DNA of 22,087 nt from JAXFPC01 sp034180005 (GTDB lineage Bacteria; Bacillota; Negativicutes; Acidaminococcales; Acidaminococcaceae), in NCBI GenBank assembly GCA_034180005.1, contig JAXFPC010000040.1, positions 1 through 22,087 of the forward strand. Reading direction: 5' to 3'. Shown piece by piece: positions 1 to 7,630 of the stretch. A model generated the notes under the pieces. That model did not search any database, was not told where the DNA came from, and saw only the letters and a list, made by a program, of their open reading frames with translations. How positions within the stretch are numbered: position 1 is the first letter of the stretch; each line of letters begins with the position of its first letter. The translations under genes were made by a program, and so were the position numbers.

Positions 1-520
1 AAGCGGTTCGGATAGGATTTTAGCGGCTATGAGAAGACCGTATACTACGGAACGTTTTAAAACTTTGCTGAATGATATTCGCACTCTGATACCTGACGTG
101 GAGATTACCACCGATGTTATTGTGGGATTTCCCGGAGAAACATCAGAAGATTTTGAAGCGACGTTGCAGTTTGCGGAAGCGTGCGGTTTCTCCAAAATGC
201 ACATTTTCCCCTATTCGAAACGGCAGGGAACGCCGGCAGCAGAGATGCCGGAGCAGGTTGAGGAAAAAATAAAGCAACGGAGAGCAGAGCGTCTCGCTGA
301 ACTTGATCGCCGTCTTCACAAAAAAGCTTTGGCGAATTGGATAGGCAGAGAAGCTTACGTTCAGTTTGAACAATCATTCGGTGAAGGTCGTGTAGAGGGT
401 CTTTGCGGAGCTTATCTTCGTGTTGTGGCTAAAGGTGATGCATCGTTGTGCGGTTCGGTACACAAAGTTCGTTTAGTCGGCGATGACGGTGAACATCTTT
501 TGGCTGATATAACAGATTAA
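1..520 (+). CDS. mtaB: tRNA (N6-L-threonylcarbamoyladenosine(37)-C2) methylthiotransferase MtaB, C-terminal part
   Basis: The gene is cut by the left edge. The frame is open from base 2 and reads SGSDRILAAMRRPYTT before the first ATG at 29, so that ATG is internal. What remains is the second half of the radical SAM barrel, with the family's DVIVGFPGETSEDFE and FPYSKRQGTPAA stretches, followed by a C-terminal TRAM-like RNA-binding domain over roughly the last 65 residues. MtaB (B. subtilis YqeV) adds a methylthio group to t6A37 of ANN-decoding tRNAs, using SAM and two Fe-S clusters. The N-terminal UPF0004 domain and the SAM-cluster cysteines lie outside the window. In Bacillus yqeV also precedes rpsU-yqeY, so position supports the call. 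The next gene starts 39 nt downstream. Confidence 0.93.
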   Translation, partial: SGSDRILAAMRRPYTTERFKTLLNDIRTLIPDVEITTDVIVGFPGETSEDFEATLQFAEACGFSKMHIFPYSKRQGTPAAEMPEQVEEKIKQRRAERLAELDRRLHKKALANWIGREAYVQFEQSFGEGRVEGLCGAYLRVVAKGDASLCGSVHKVRLVGDDGEHLLADITD

Positions 521-559
521 TTTTTGCTGACGATTGAGGCTGGAAAGGACGGTAGTAAA

Positions 560-898
560 ATGGCTGAAGATTGTATTTTTTGCAGGATCATCAAAGGAGA
601 GATTCCGGCGAGCAAAGTGTATGAGGATGACAAAATGATTGCCTTTCACGATGTGGCACCGGCGGCACCGATACATATTTTGCTGCTGCCGAAGCTGCAT
701 GCGGAGAATGTTTTGCAAACAGAGCCTGCTTTGTTGGCACATATTTTAGGCAAACTCGATCAAATAACGGAGCAGGCCGGCATCAAGGAAAGCGGATTCC
801 GTGTAGTCATCAACACAGGCAAAGACGGAGGACAGACTGTGCCTCATCTGCACGTTCACGTAATAGGCGGCAAGGCATTGGGTTGGCCTCCTTGCTGA
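560..898 (+). CDS. HIT family protein (histidine triad nucleotide-binding hydrolase)
   Basis: This 112-residue protein has the HIT signature HLHVHV with histidines at about 96, 98 and 100, and the N-terminal EDCIFCRIIKGEIPA motif typical of HINT/PKCI-like proteins. C5 and C8 may help bind zinc. Family members hydrolyse nucleoside phosphoramidates or acyl adenylates; the physiological substrate is unknown here. I chose the ATG at 560 because GGAAAGGA lies about 10 nt upstream and the protein then begins like its relatives. A TTG at 524 would add 12 residues with no supporting ribosome site. It sits between mtaB and rpsU, a place empty in Bacillus, and may be co-transcribed with mtaB. Confidence 0.93.
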   Translation: MAEDCIFCRIIKGEIPASKVYEDDKMIAFHDVAPAAPIHILLLPKLHAENVLQTEPALLAHILGKLDQITEQAGIKESGFRVVINTGKDGGQTVPHLHVHVIGGKALGWPPC

Positions 899-946
899 TA
901 ATGATACCGGAGATAGTCTAATTTTGCTGTAAGGCGCAAGGGATTA

Positions 947-975
947 TTGACATTGATTGCTCATTCCTGTATAAT
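947..975 (+). promoter_or_regulatory. Sigma-A promoter of rpsU-yqeY, perfect consensus
   Basis: TTGACA at 947-952 and TATAAT at 970-975 are separated by exactly 17 nt, so both hexamers and the spacing match the housekeeping consensus. Transcription would start near 982, leaving a leader of about 80 nt before rpsU. A promoter this strong fits a ribosomal protein gene. Confidence 0.88.
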
Positions 976-1025
976 AACTTAGTAAGTGTTTTTATGTGTA
1001 AAAGCAGAAAAACTAAACAGCATAT

Positions 1026-1041
1026 ACACTTCCCTAAGTGT
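1026..1041 (+). promoter_or_regulatory. Small hairpin abutting the rpsU ribosome binding site
   Basis: ACACTT (1026-1031) and AAGTGT (1036-1041) form a 6 bp stem with a CCCT loop. It ends only 2 nt before the GGAGGGAGGG ribosome site (1044-1053). It could modulate rpsU translation, but the stem is short and A/T-rich and may be chance. Confidence 0.3.
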
Positions 1042-1060
1042 GTGGAGGGAGGGAGATCAG

Positions 1061-1237
1061 ATGGCAGAAATTAAAGTTGGCAAAAATGAAACTTTAGACA
1101 GCGCCCTGCGCAGATTTAAAAGAGCAACCCAAAAGGCAGGTATTCTTTCTGAGGTAAGAAAACGCGAGCATTATGAAAAACCTAGCGTTGCCCGTAAGAA
1201 GAAATCCGAAGCAGCCAGAAAACGTAAAACCAGATAA
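1061..1237 (+). CDS. rpsU: 30S ribosomal protein S21
   Basis: This is a 58-residue, strongly basic protein with the bS21 hallmarks: MAEIKVGKNE, LDSALRRFKRATQKAGIL, REHYEKPS and a lysine/arginine-rich tail ending KRKTR. bS21 sits on the 30S platform near the anti-Shine-Dalgarno region and helps initiation. The ATG at 1061 follows GGAGGGAGGG and gives the normal family length; an upstream in-frame extension to 986 lies in the leader and was rejected. It is the first gene after the 947-975 promoter, and yqeY follows after 14 nt, the same order as in Bacillus. Confidence 0.97.
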   Translation: MAEIKVGKNETLDSALRRFKRATQKAGILSEVRKREHYEKPSVARKKKSEAARKRKTR

Positions 1238-1251
1238 TTGGAGGCGGCTGT

Positions 1252-1701
1252 ATGTCAATCAAAGACCAATTGACTGAAGATATGAAGCAGGCGATGAAGG
1301 ACAAGGAAAGCGGAAAGCTCAGACTTTCCGTTATTCGTATGGTGCGTGCTAATATTAAAAATGTTGAGATCAATGACAAAAAAGAGCTTGGCGATGAAGA
1401 TGTTCTGAAAGTGTTGATGAAAGAAGTCAAAATGCGTCAGGATTCTCTTGAGGAATTTGAGAAAGCCGGCAGAGAAGATCTGGTCATGCAGGCGAAGGAA
1501 GAACTCGCCGTATTGAGGGCTTATCTTCCGGAGGCTTTGAGTGACGATGAGCTGAAGTCTGTAGTGGCTGAGGTGATTGCGGCGGTAGGCGCTAAAGGAC
1601 CCAGTGATATGGGGAAAGTGATGCCGGCAGTTATCGCTAAAACCCAGGGCAGAGCTGACGGTAGACGCATCAGTGCTTTTGTGCGTGAGTTGCTGAGCTA
1701 G
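1252..1701 (+). CDS. yqeY: GatB/YqeY domain-containing protein
   Basis: The 149-residue protein is a complete stand-alone YqeY domain: an N-terminal helical part (SIKDQLTEDMKQAMK, LRLSVIRMVRANIKN) and a C-terminal tail resembling that of GatB (LPEALSDDELKSVVAEVIA, GPSDMGKVMPAVIAKTQGRADGRRIS). The matching region of GatB contacts tRNA in the amidotransferase, so a tRNA-linked role is usually suggested, but none is proven. The ATG at 1252 has GGAGG about 7 nt upstream. It is linked to rpsU in many Firmicutes. A strong terminator follows 5 nt after the stop, so rpsU-yqeY is a closed two-gene unit. Confidence 0.94.
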   Translation: MSIKDQLTEDMKQAMKDKESGKLRLSVIRMVRANIKNVEINDKKELGDEDVLKVLMKEVKMRQDSLEEFEKAGREDLVMQAKEELAVLRAYLPEALSDDELKSVVAEVIAAVGAKGPSDMGKVMPAVIAKTQGRADGRRISAFVRELLS

Positions 1702-1706
1702 AAATG

Positions 1707-1740
1707 ATAACCGTATCGGGAAACCGGTACGGTTATTTTT
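1707..1740 (+). terminator. Rho-independent terminator of rpsU-yqeY
   Basis: Arms 1707-1719 and 1724-1736 pair over 13 bp with one G-U pair. They close a GAAA (GNRA) tetraloop at 1720-1723 and run into a short T tract ending at 1740. Confidence 0.9.
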
Positions 1741-1800
1741 ATAGATGTTCTCGCATTTATGAAAGTTTGCCGAAATTTTTAGTTTCATGACAGAGGCTTT

Positions 1801-1809
1801 TGGTATAAT
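1801..1809 (+). promoter_or_regulatory. Extended -10 promoter of floA
   Basis: TGGTATAAT (1801-1809) is a TGN-extended perfect -10 element. No good -35 hexamer lies at 16-18 nt, which extended -10 promoters can tolerate. It sits 33 nt before the floA ATG, which has AGGAGG at 1830-1835. Confidence 0.65.
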
Positions 1810-1841
1810 ATAAACATAAAAAAGTTTTAGGAGGTAATCAT

Positions 1842-2846
1842 ATGGAGAGTTCAACAGGTATCCTTTTAAGCAGCGGGTTATCGTTTCTGTTGTTGGTCAT
1901 TTTTATTGCCGTGTTTCTTAATTTTGTTCCTTTGGGATTATGGATATCGGCTATTGCCGCAGGAGTGAACGTAGGTATATTAAATTTAATCGGTATGCGT
2001 TTGCGTCGAGTGCCGGCTTCGCAGATCGTGCTTCCTTTGATAAAAGCAAATAAAGCTGGGCTGGATGTTAATGTCAATCAGTTGGAAGCACATTATTTGG
2101 CAGGAGGTAATGTCGATCGTGTGATCGACGCCCTTATTGCGGCTCACCGCGCCGATATAGATCTCAGCTTTGAAAGAGGTTGTGCCATCGATTTGGCGGG
2201 CCGCAATGTTTTAGAAGCTGTGCAGATGAGCGTCAATCCGGAGGTTATCGAAACACCGGTGGTGTCGGCTGTAGCTAAGGACGGCATCGAACTTAAAGTC
2301 AAAGCAAGAGTTACCGTTCGCGCTAACATTGATCGTTTGGTAGGCGGTGCCGGTGAAGCTACTATTATAGCTCGCGTAGGTGAAGGTATTGTTACAAATG
2401 TCGGTTCATCCATGGATCACAGTAAAGTTTTGGAAAATCCGGATTATATATCCAAAACTGTTTTGGATAAAGGCTTGGATGAAGGAACAGCTTTTGAGAT
2501 TCTTTCCATTGATATTGCTGACGTTGATGTAGGGCGCAATATCGGCGCCGCGCTGATGACAGATCAGGCCGAGGCTGACAAACGTATAGCTCAGGCCAGA
2601 GCGGAAGAAAGACGCGCTATGGCTGTGGCCAAAGAACAGGAAATGAAAGCTTACACGCAGGAAATGCAGGCGAAGGTAGTCGAAGCCCAGGCCAAAGTGC
2701 CGACAGCTATGGCGGAAGCTCTGGCTAACGGACGTTTAGGTGTGATGGATTATTACCGTTTAAATAATATTCAGGCTGACACGGCTATGCGTAAAAATAT
2801 CGCCGGCATTAAGGAAGATGAACCCGGCTTTGCGGAAGACAGATAA
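1842..2846 (+). CDS. floA: Flotillin-like membrane scaffold protein FloA (SPFH domain)
   Basis: The protein is 334 residues, the usual FloA length. Residues ~8-52 form a hydrophobic hairpin that inserts in the membrane. An SPFH domain follows (LRRVPASQIVLPLIKANKAGL, NPEVIETPVVSAVAKDGIELKVKARVTVRAN, GEGIVTNVGSS). Then comes an Ala/Glu/Lys/Gln-rich coiled-coil region around 240-290 and the conserved tail MDYYRLNNIQADTAMRKNIAG. FloA organises functional membrane microdomains and supports signalling, secretion and protease complexes. The NfeD-type partner that precedes floA in Bacillus (YqeZ) is absent, because the upstream neighbour is yqeY. It leads a close-packed run of five genes from its own extended -10 promoter. 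Confidence 0.95.
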   Translation: MESSTGILLSSGLSFLLLVIFIAVFLNFVPLGLWISAIAAGVNVGILNLIGMRLRRVPASQIVLPLIKANKAGLDVNVNQLEAHYLAGGNVDRVIDALIAAHRADIDLSFERGCAIDLAGRNVLEAVQMSVNPEVIETPVVSAVAKDGIELKVKARVTVRANIDRLVGGAGEATIIARVGEGIVTNVGSSMDHSKVLENPDYISKTVLDKGLDEGTAFEILSIDIADVDVGRNIGAALMTDQAEADKRIAQARAEERRAMAVAKEQEMKAYTQEMQAKVVEAQAKVPTAMAEALANGRLGVMDYYRLNNIQADTAMRKNIAGIKEDEPGFAEDR

Positions 2847-2860
2847 CAGGAGGATAAGGT

Positions 2861-3490
2861 ATGTTTGACTCTGTGTTGGACTTCCTACCGTTACTTGTGT
2901 TCTTCGTGGTATTTTTTCTTAACGGAAAAAGGAGCAGAGGGAAGTATCCGGAAGAGGAAGTTCCTGCTCCGACAGGTGAGCTTGAGGCGGAACAAAAACG
3001 TAAAAACGGGGAATTAGGTAGAGAAGCAATGCTGCGGGAGATAAATGAAAAATTAAAACGCAGAGAAAAAGCTGATCAAGATGACAGACTTTACATGGAG
3101 CGTGAAGTTGGCGCCGGCGACTTGGCTCGTGATAAAACGGAACGAATTCGTCGTGACGGCAAATTGTTTTCTTCAGGTAAAAAAGTGCGCACAGATGACA
3201 GTTCAGTTTTACGCAAAGAAGGAAAGCTTCGGTACGATGGAGTTGTGGTCGGCGAGCGCAAAGATGTTTTAACAGCCTACGGGAGTTGCGAACGTGATAA
3301 CAGCAAAATTTATCGTGACGGACGGGATATGTTGATCGAGGAATCTGAGGTAGGCATTTCCGACCTGATACCAACGGAGAAAAAAATAACTGCCGCGGCA
3401 AAACAAAGGCAGCTGCGACGCAAAGAACTTTTACAGGGAATCATCGTGGAACAGCTGCTGAGTAAACCGAGAGCTGTCAAACCTTATTAG
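2861..3490 (+). CDS. Unrecognised membrane-anchored, highly charged protein following floA
   Basis: I do not recognise this 209-residue protein. Residues ~5-20 are a single hydrophobic anchor. The rest is very rich in Lys, Arg, Glu and Asp and should be cytoplasmic. A predicted coiled-coil-like stretch covers ~38-75. A loose repeat follows: IRRDGKL (96-102), LRKEGKL (117-123) and IYRDGRD (150-156). The basic C-terminus ends in a short hydrophobic patch, LLQGIIVEQLL (190-200), and a proline/arginine tail. The ATG at 2861 follows AGGAGGATAAGGT, 14 nt after floA, so it should be co-translated with floA. Its place suggests a FloA partner or microdomain client, which is inference only. The coding frame is intact and codon use looks like its neighbours. 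Confidence 0.75.
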   Translation: MFDSVLDFLPLLVFFVVFFLNGKRSRGKYPEEEVPAPTGELEAEQKRKNGELGREAMLREINEKLKRREKADQDDRLYMEREVGAGDLARDKTERIRRDGKLFSSGKKVRTDDSSVLRKEGKLRYDGVVVGERKDVLTAYGSCERDNSKIYRDGRDMLIEESEVGISDLIPTEKKITAAAKQRQLRRKELLQGIIVEQLLSKPRAVKPY

Positions 3491-3524
3491 CTGCAGCATT
3501 ATAAATAAAGCGGGAGTGGATATT

Positions 3525-4970
3525 ATGCTCAATAAAATAGATATGAGCAGAGATGTGAAGAAAAAAGAACTCAATCAGATTATGGAGTCTTTGGGAGAGC
3601 GTCTCGGTGCTGCTCAAAGGAAGGTTCGTGAGCAGAAAAGACCCGTGATTATTGTTTTTGAGGGATGGCGCGGTTCGTGCAGGGATTTAATCATCAACAC
3701 CATGATGCAATATATGGATGCCCGCGGTTTCAAGGTGCTTTCTGCGGCTATGAAGGGCGATGAATATCGAGGGCAGCCTTTTTTTACATATTTTTGGCGC
3801 GAGTTGCCGGCTAAAGGAAATATGGATGTTTTTTACCGCAGCTGGTACTATTCGAAAATGGTTGCTGATTGCATTAAACGAGAAAATACTGTTAGTTTTG
3901 CAGCGGTCAACAACTTTGAAAAATTGCTTACTGATGATGGTTATCTGATTTTAAAATATTTTCTGCACTTGTCCGAGGAAAAGCAGAAGAAAAATTTGGC
4001 GAAAAAAGAAAAACAGTTCGGTAAGAATTGGGATATAGCCGAACTTGCCCTGGATGACAGTAAAGACTATGAAGGATACTACAAGTATTATCAGAAGATG
4101 CTTACCGCCACCGACACCGCCAACGCACCGTGGCATATTGTGTCGGCAGAGGATCACCAGAATGCTCGATTGGAGATATACACGTCTATCGTAGAAAGCA
4201 TAGAAAAAGGAATTGCCGATAAAGTTGTAGAGGTCACAGAAGCGCCTATAGATTATAAGGTGCTGGATAATATTGATTTGCAGCAAACTGTCAGCAAGGA
4301 TGAATATAAAGAAAAACTGGAGAAGTATCAGAAAAAATTGACCTCGTTACAGTTGGAGATGTTCTCAAGGAAGATACCTGCGATCATCGGTTTTGAAGGA
4401 TGGGACGCAGCCGGCAAGGGCGGCGCCATAAGAAGACTGACAGCTGCGTTAAATCCTTTGGGATATTTGGTGCGACCTGTTGCTGCACCAAACTCCGTAG
4501 AACGCGAGTATAATTATCAGTGGCGTTTTTGGAAGGCTATGCCTAAGCCGGGACATATAACGATTTTTGATAGGACTTGGTATGGCAGAGTTATGGTGGA
4601 ACGTGTGGAAGGGTTCGCTTTACCGGAAGAGTGGCAGCGCGCTTATGAAGAAATACGTGAAATGGAAAGACAGTGGACTGACGCAGGAGCTGTTTTGGTA
4701 AAGTTTTGGCTGCAAATTGACAGGCAGGAGCAGTTGCGCCGTTTTGAGGAAAGACAGAATAATCCTGTAAAGCAGTGGAAGATAACAGATGAAGATTGGC
4801 GCAATCGGGAAAAATGGGACGTCTATGAACGGGCTGTCAACGAGATGCTGGTTCGTACAAGTACCGAGTACGCTCCTTGGACTGTAGTTGAAGGCAATAA
4901 TAAATATTATGCGCGACTTAAGGTTCTGCAAACAGTTATTGATTTGTTCGAAAAAAGGCTCAACAAATAG
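3525..4970 (+). CDS. pap: Polyphosphate:AMP phosphotransferase (two-domain PPK2, class II)
   Basis: The protein carries two tandem PPK2 P-loop domains in 481 residues. The C-terminal domain is complete: Walker A GWDAAGKGG at 292-300, Walker B-like FDRTWYGR with D349, and a conserved lid region around WKITDEDWRNREKWDVY. The N-terminal copy aligns in layout but is degenerate: GWRGSCRD at 47-54 lacks the Walker lysine and FYRSWYY replaces FDRTWYG. This matches class II PPK2 enzymes, in which the C-terminal half is thought to be catalytic. They phosphorylate AMP to ADP using polyphosphate. I chose ATG 3525 because GGGAG at 3512-3516 is well spaced for it; a GTG at 3516 would overlap that site. 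No ppk1 or ppx gene is nearby. Confidence 0.92.
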   Translation: MLNKIDMSRDVKKKELNQIMESLGERLGAAQRKVREQKRPVIIVFEGWRGSCRDLIINTMMQYMDARGFKVLSAAMKGDEYRGQPFFTYFWRELPAKGNMDVFYRSWYYSKMVADCIKRENTVSFAAVNNFEKLLTDDGYLILKYFLHLSEEKQKKNLAKKEKQFGKNWDIAELALDDSKDYEGYYKYYQKMLTATDTANAPWHIVSAEDHQNARLEIYTSIVESIEKGIADKVVEVTEAPIDYKVLDNIDLQQTVSKDEYKEKLEKYQKKLTSLQLEMFSRKIPAIIGFEGWDAAGKGGAIRRLTAALNPLGYLVRPVAAPNSVEREYNYQWRFWKAMPKPGHITIFDRTWYGRVMVERVEGFALPEEWQRAYEEIREMERQWTDAGAVLVKFWLQIDRQEQLRRFEERQNNPVKQWKITDEDWRNREKWDVYERAVNEMLVRTSTEYAPWTVVEGNNKYYARLKVLQTVIDLFEKRLNK

Positions 4971-4982
4971 AGAGGAGCACCC

Positions 4983-6731
4983 TTGTCTAGGAAAATAATT
5001 AATTATTTAAAACAGCTGCGTGATGAAGAGCATGGTACGCAGAGTTTTCAAAAAGGTTTGCGCAATTCGGTAGCTTTCGTTTATCCCAACGTTTATCATG
5101 TGGGAATGTCAAATTTAGGAATGCACATTATCTACCAGATCATAAATAATCGCGGCGACAGCGCTTGCGAAAGATTTTTCCTGCCTGAAAAAGAACAGCT
5201 GCGGGAACATATTAAGACGGGTACTCCGCTCTTGAGTATTGAAAATCAGCGGCCTTTGACAGACTTCCCCATTATTTTTGTAATGTGGTCATTTGAGATG
5301 GATTATGATAATCTGTTGACCATCTTGGAACTTGGTAATATTAAACTGCAGGCTGCGCAAAGAGATTCCCGAGCATCGCTGCTGATTATAGGCGGTCCCT
5401 GCGCCACATTCAACCCGGAACCGTTGGCGGAAGTGGCGGACGCTTTCGTTATTGGAGAAGGAGAAGAAGTTGTACAGCGTATTCTTGATTTGTTGTATTC
5501 CGGGAAAGATAGGCAGGCACTGTTGGGAGAGTTGGCGTGTGTTGAAGGTGTGTACGTACCTTCTTTATATGAACCTGTTTATGACGACGCTCAGAATTTT
5601 GTCGGGATGCTGCCGGCTGCAGGTGCGCCGTCCGTGATAAGACGTCAGTGGGTAAGAGATATTGACGCTTATCCGCATCGCTCCTCAATCGTAACTCCGC
5701 GAACGGAATTTGAAGATATGTATCTTGTTGAAGTTGCTCGCGGTTGCGGCAGACATTGCCGCTTTTGTATGGCCGGGTATTGCTTTCGGAAACCACGTCC
5801 TCGCGCTTTAAAAAACATCATTGAGGATATAGCGGCGCGTCCCAAGTCCGCTAAGAAGGTGGGGCTCATGGGGGCGGCAGTTTCTGATTATCCGCAAATC
5901 AAAGAGCTTACGGAATATTTGATCAGGGAAAAAATTCCTTTTTCAGTAGCTTCGTTGCGAGCCGACACTTTGGATAAGCAGATGACGGATGCTTTGGCTG
6001 GCAGCGGCCAACGTACCATGACCGTAGCTCCGGAAGCGGGCAGTAAAAAAATGCGCCGCAGCATAAACAAAGGTATTGAAGAGGAACATATCTATACAGC
6101 CGTAGAGTTGGCTGCGGCATCGGGGATGCGAAACATCAAGCTTTACTATATGATCGGTTTGCCCGGAGAGGAAGACGAGGATATTACGGAGATGACAGCT
6201 ATGGTGGAGCGTATTCGTACGAAAATGGATGCCTGCGGAAATCGCGGCGAGCTCGTAATATCTGTCAACGCTTTTGTCCCGAAACCTTTTACTCCGTATC
6301 AATGGGAACCGCTGTGCAGTGTCAAGACGTTGAAAAAACGATTTAAAATGTTACAGGAAGCTTTTAAACGACAGAAACGTATTAAGCTTATCACTGAATC
6401 TCTGCGGGAAACTGTTTTGCAGGCGGTAATAGCCAAAGGCGACAGGCGTGTGGGAAGAATTTTGTTGGAGGCACATACTTGCGGTGACACTTTGAAAAGT
6501 GTTTTTCGCAAGTATGATATTGATGTGGAAGCTTTGGCGGAAAGAGCACTTGCTCCCGGTAGTAAGCTTCCCTGGCAGCACCTTGATATGGGTTTTTCAG
6601 AAACATATCTTGCGGCTGAGTTGGAGCGCAGTAGAGAACTTAAATATACTCCGCCGTGTTTCGACGGATGCACACGCTGTAGGGTGTGCGCAGCGGCGGA
6701 GAGCAAGACTTACGATATGCAGCGGAGTTGA
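4983..6731 (+). CDS. Radical SAM protein with N-terminal B12-binding-like domain (TIGR03960-like)
   Basis: This 582-residue protein begins at a TTG, with AGGAG at 4973-4977 and a 12 nt gap from pap. The N-terminal ~200 residues resemble the cobalamin-binding-like domain of this family (VAFVYPNVYHVGMSNLGMHIIYQIIN, IIGGPCATFNPEPLAEVADAFVIGEGEEVV, cited in parts). The radical SAM motif GCGRHCRFC places C255, C259 and C262 in a CX3CX2C pattern, with later barrel motifs (LYYMIGLPGEEDEDI). The C-terminus holds a second cysteine cluster, C559, C563, C566 and C569. In many bacteria a relative with this architecture is fused to or followed by a TIGR03936 protein, but none follows here. The substrate is unknown. 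The stop is 4 nt before pgeF. Confidence 0.85.
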   Translation: MSRKIINYLKQLRDEEHGTQSFQKGLRNSVAFVYPNVYHVGMSNLGMHIIYQIINNRGDSACERFFLPEKEQLREHIKTGTPLLSIENQRPLTDFPIIFVMWSFEMDYDNLLTILELGNIKLQAAQRDSRASLLIIGGPCATFNPEPLAEVADAFVIGEGEEVVQRILDLLYSGKDRQALLGELACVEGVYVPSLYEPVYDDAQNFVGMLPAAGAPSVIRRQWVRDIDAYPHRSSIVTPRTEFEDMYLVEVARGCGRHCRFCMAGYCFRKPRPRALKNIIEDIAARPKSAKKVGLMGAAVSDYPQIKELTEYLIREKIPFSVASLRADTLDKQMTDALAGSGQRTMTVAPEAGSKKMRRSINKGIEEEHIYTAVELAAASGMRNIKLYYMIGLPGEEDEDITEMTAMVERIRTKMDACGNRGELVISVNAFVPKPFTPYQWEPLCSVKTLKKRFKMLQEAFKRQKRIKLITESLRETVLQAVIAKGDRRVGRILLEAHTCGDTLKSVFRKYDIDVEALAERALAPGSKLPWQHLDMGFSETYLAAELERSRELKYTPPCFDGCTRCRVCAAAESKTYDMQRS

Positions 6732-6735
6732 TGTG

Positions 6736-7554
6736 ATGGAGGAATTTATTTATCAAAGCAGAGGCAATATTAGTTACGGAAGTTTTTCTCTGCTGACGGA
6801 AGCAGGTTTTATCAACGGCTGCAGCTGTCGTGGAGGCGGCGAAAGCGATGTTATTGAAGGCACCCTGAATTTGGCTTTGCATGTTCAGGATGCTTCGGAA
6901 AAGGTTCTGGCCAACAGAAGAGCTTTTGCTGAAGCTCTCGGCGTTGCGTACGAAAAATTTACGACGTGCGAGCAGGTACACGGCTGTAATATTGTTCAAG
7001 TTGGTCATGAGCATATCGGCAGGGGAGCGCTGGCTTACGGCGATACACTTAAGGGAGCGGACGCGTTGTTTACCATTTTACCGCACGTGCCGCTCCTGCT
7101 TTTTTACGCTGATTGCGTGCCTGTAATTTTGGCTGATCAAGCGACCGGTGCGATAGGTTTGGCGCATGCCGGGTGGCGTGGAACAGTTGGCAGGATAGCA
7201 TTAAAAACCGTGCGTGCCATGCAGGAAGCATTAGGAACAAAACCGGAAAATATTTTGGCTGCCATAGGACCTTCCATCGGTGCATGTTGCTATGAAGTTG
7301 ATGATGCTGTGCGCATTCTTGCAGCAGGATATGAAAAATTCTTTCAGCCGGCACCTGACAATGAGGGCAAATACATGTTGGATTTATGGGGTTATAACAG
7401 GGAGTTGCTTTTAAAAGCCGGATTATTAGAAAAGAATATAATCGTAGCCGCAGTATGTACTTCGCATAACAGCGACAAGTTTTTCTCATACAGAGCGGAG
7501 AGCGGGAAAACTGGTCGTATGGGAGTTTGTATTCAATCTAATTTGTGTAAATAA
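6736..7554 (+). CDS. pgeF: Peptidoglycan editing factor PgeF (multicopper-oxidase-like purine nucleoside hydrolase, YlmD/YfiH family)
   Basis: The 272-residue protein shows the metal-site motifs of the family: QVHG with H82, ADCVP with C127 and AHAGWRGT with H144. They are followed by AIGPSIGACCYEV and the C-terminal CTSHNSDKFFSYRAESGKTGRMG. Relatives have purine nucleoside phosphorylase or adenosine deaminase activity, and E. coli PgeF removes wrong amino acids from peptidoglycan precursors. The ATG at 6736 has GGAG at 6724-6727; the reading frame stays open upstream to 6499 but that part overlaps the radical SAM gene. It is the first member of the ylm division cluster (B. subtilis ylmD). 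Confidence 0.94.
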   Translation: MEEFIYQSRGNISYGSFSLLTEAGFINGCSCRGGGESDVIEGTLNLALHVQDASEKVLANRRAFAEALGVAYEKFTTCEQVHGCNIVQVGHEHIGRGALAYGDTLKGADALFTILPHVPLLLFYADCVPVILADQATGAIGLAHAGWRGTVGRIALKTVRAMQEALGTKPENILAAIGPSIGACCYEVDDAVRILAAGYEKFFQPAPDNEGKYMLDLWGYNRELLLKAGLLEKNIIVAAVCTSHNSDKFFSYRAESGKTGRMGVCIQSNLCK

Positions 7555-7586
7555 ATTCATGCGTAATGTATTATGTAAGTTTTTTG

Positions 7587-7595
7587 TGATATAAT
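7587..7595 (+). promoter_or_regulatory. Extended -10 promoter of the DUF805 gene
   Basis: TGATATAAT (7587-7595) is a TGN-extended perfect -10, lying 35 nt before the ATG at 7631. The hexamer 17 nt upstream, TGTATT, is a poor -35. It may feed the downstream yggS-sepF-proC genes as well. Confidence 0.55.
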
Positions 7596-7630
7596 ATCCG
7601 TGGACACATTTATGGAAGGAGTTGAGTGTT

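Noticed and set aside
1255..1854. Long open frame (199 codons) on the - strand across yqeY
   Set aside because: It is antisense to a well-supported gene. Its protein is not recognisable, and it spans the yqeY terminator and floA promoter.
2919..3401. Open frame of 160 codons on the - strand opposite the 209-aa protein gene
   Set aside because: The + strand frame has a strong ribosome site, a membrane anchor and operon spacing. The - strand product is a cysteine- and leucine-rich mix without a start signal.
6499..6735. Upstream extension of pgeF by 79 codons
   Set aside because: It overlaps the radical SAM gene in another frame and does not resemble PgeF, whose conserved part begins at the ATG at 6736.
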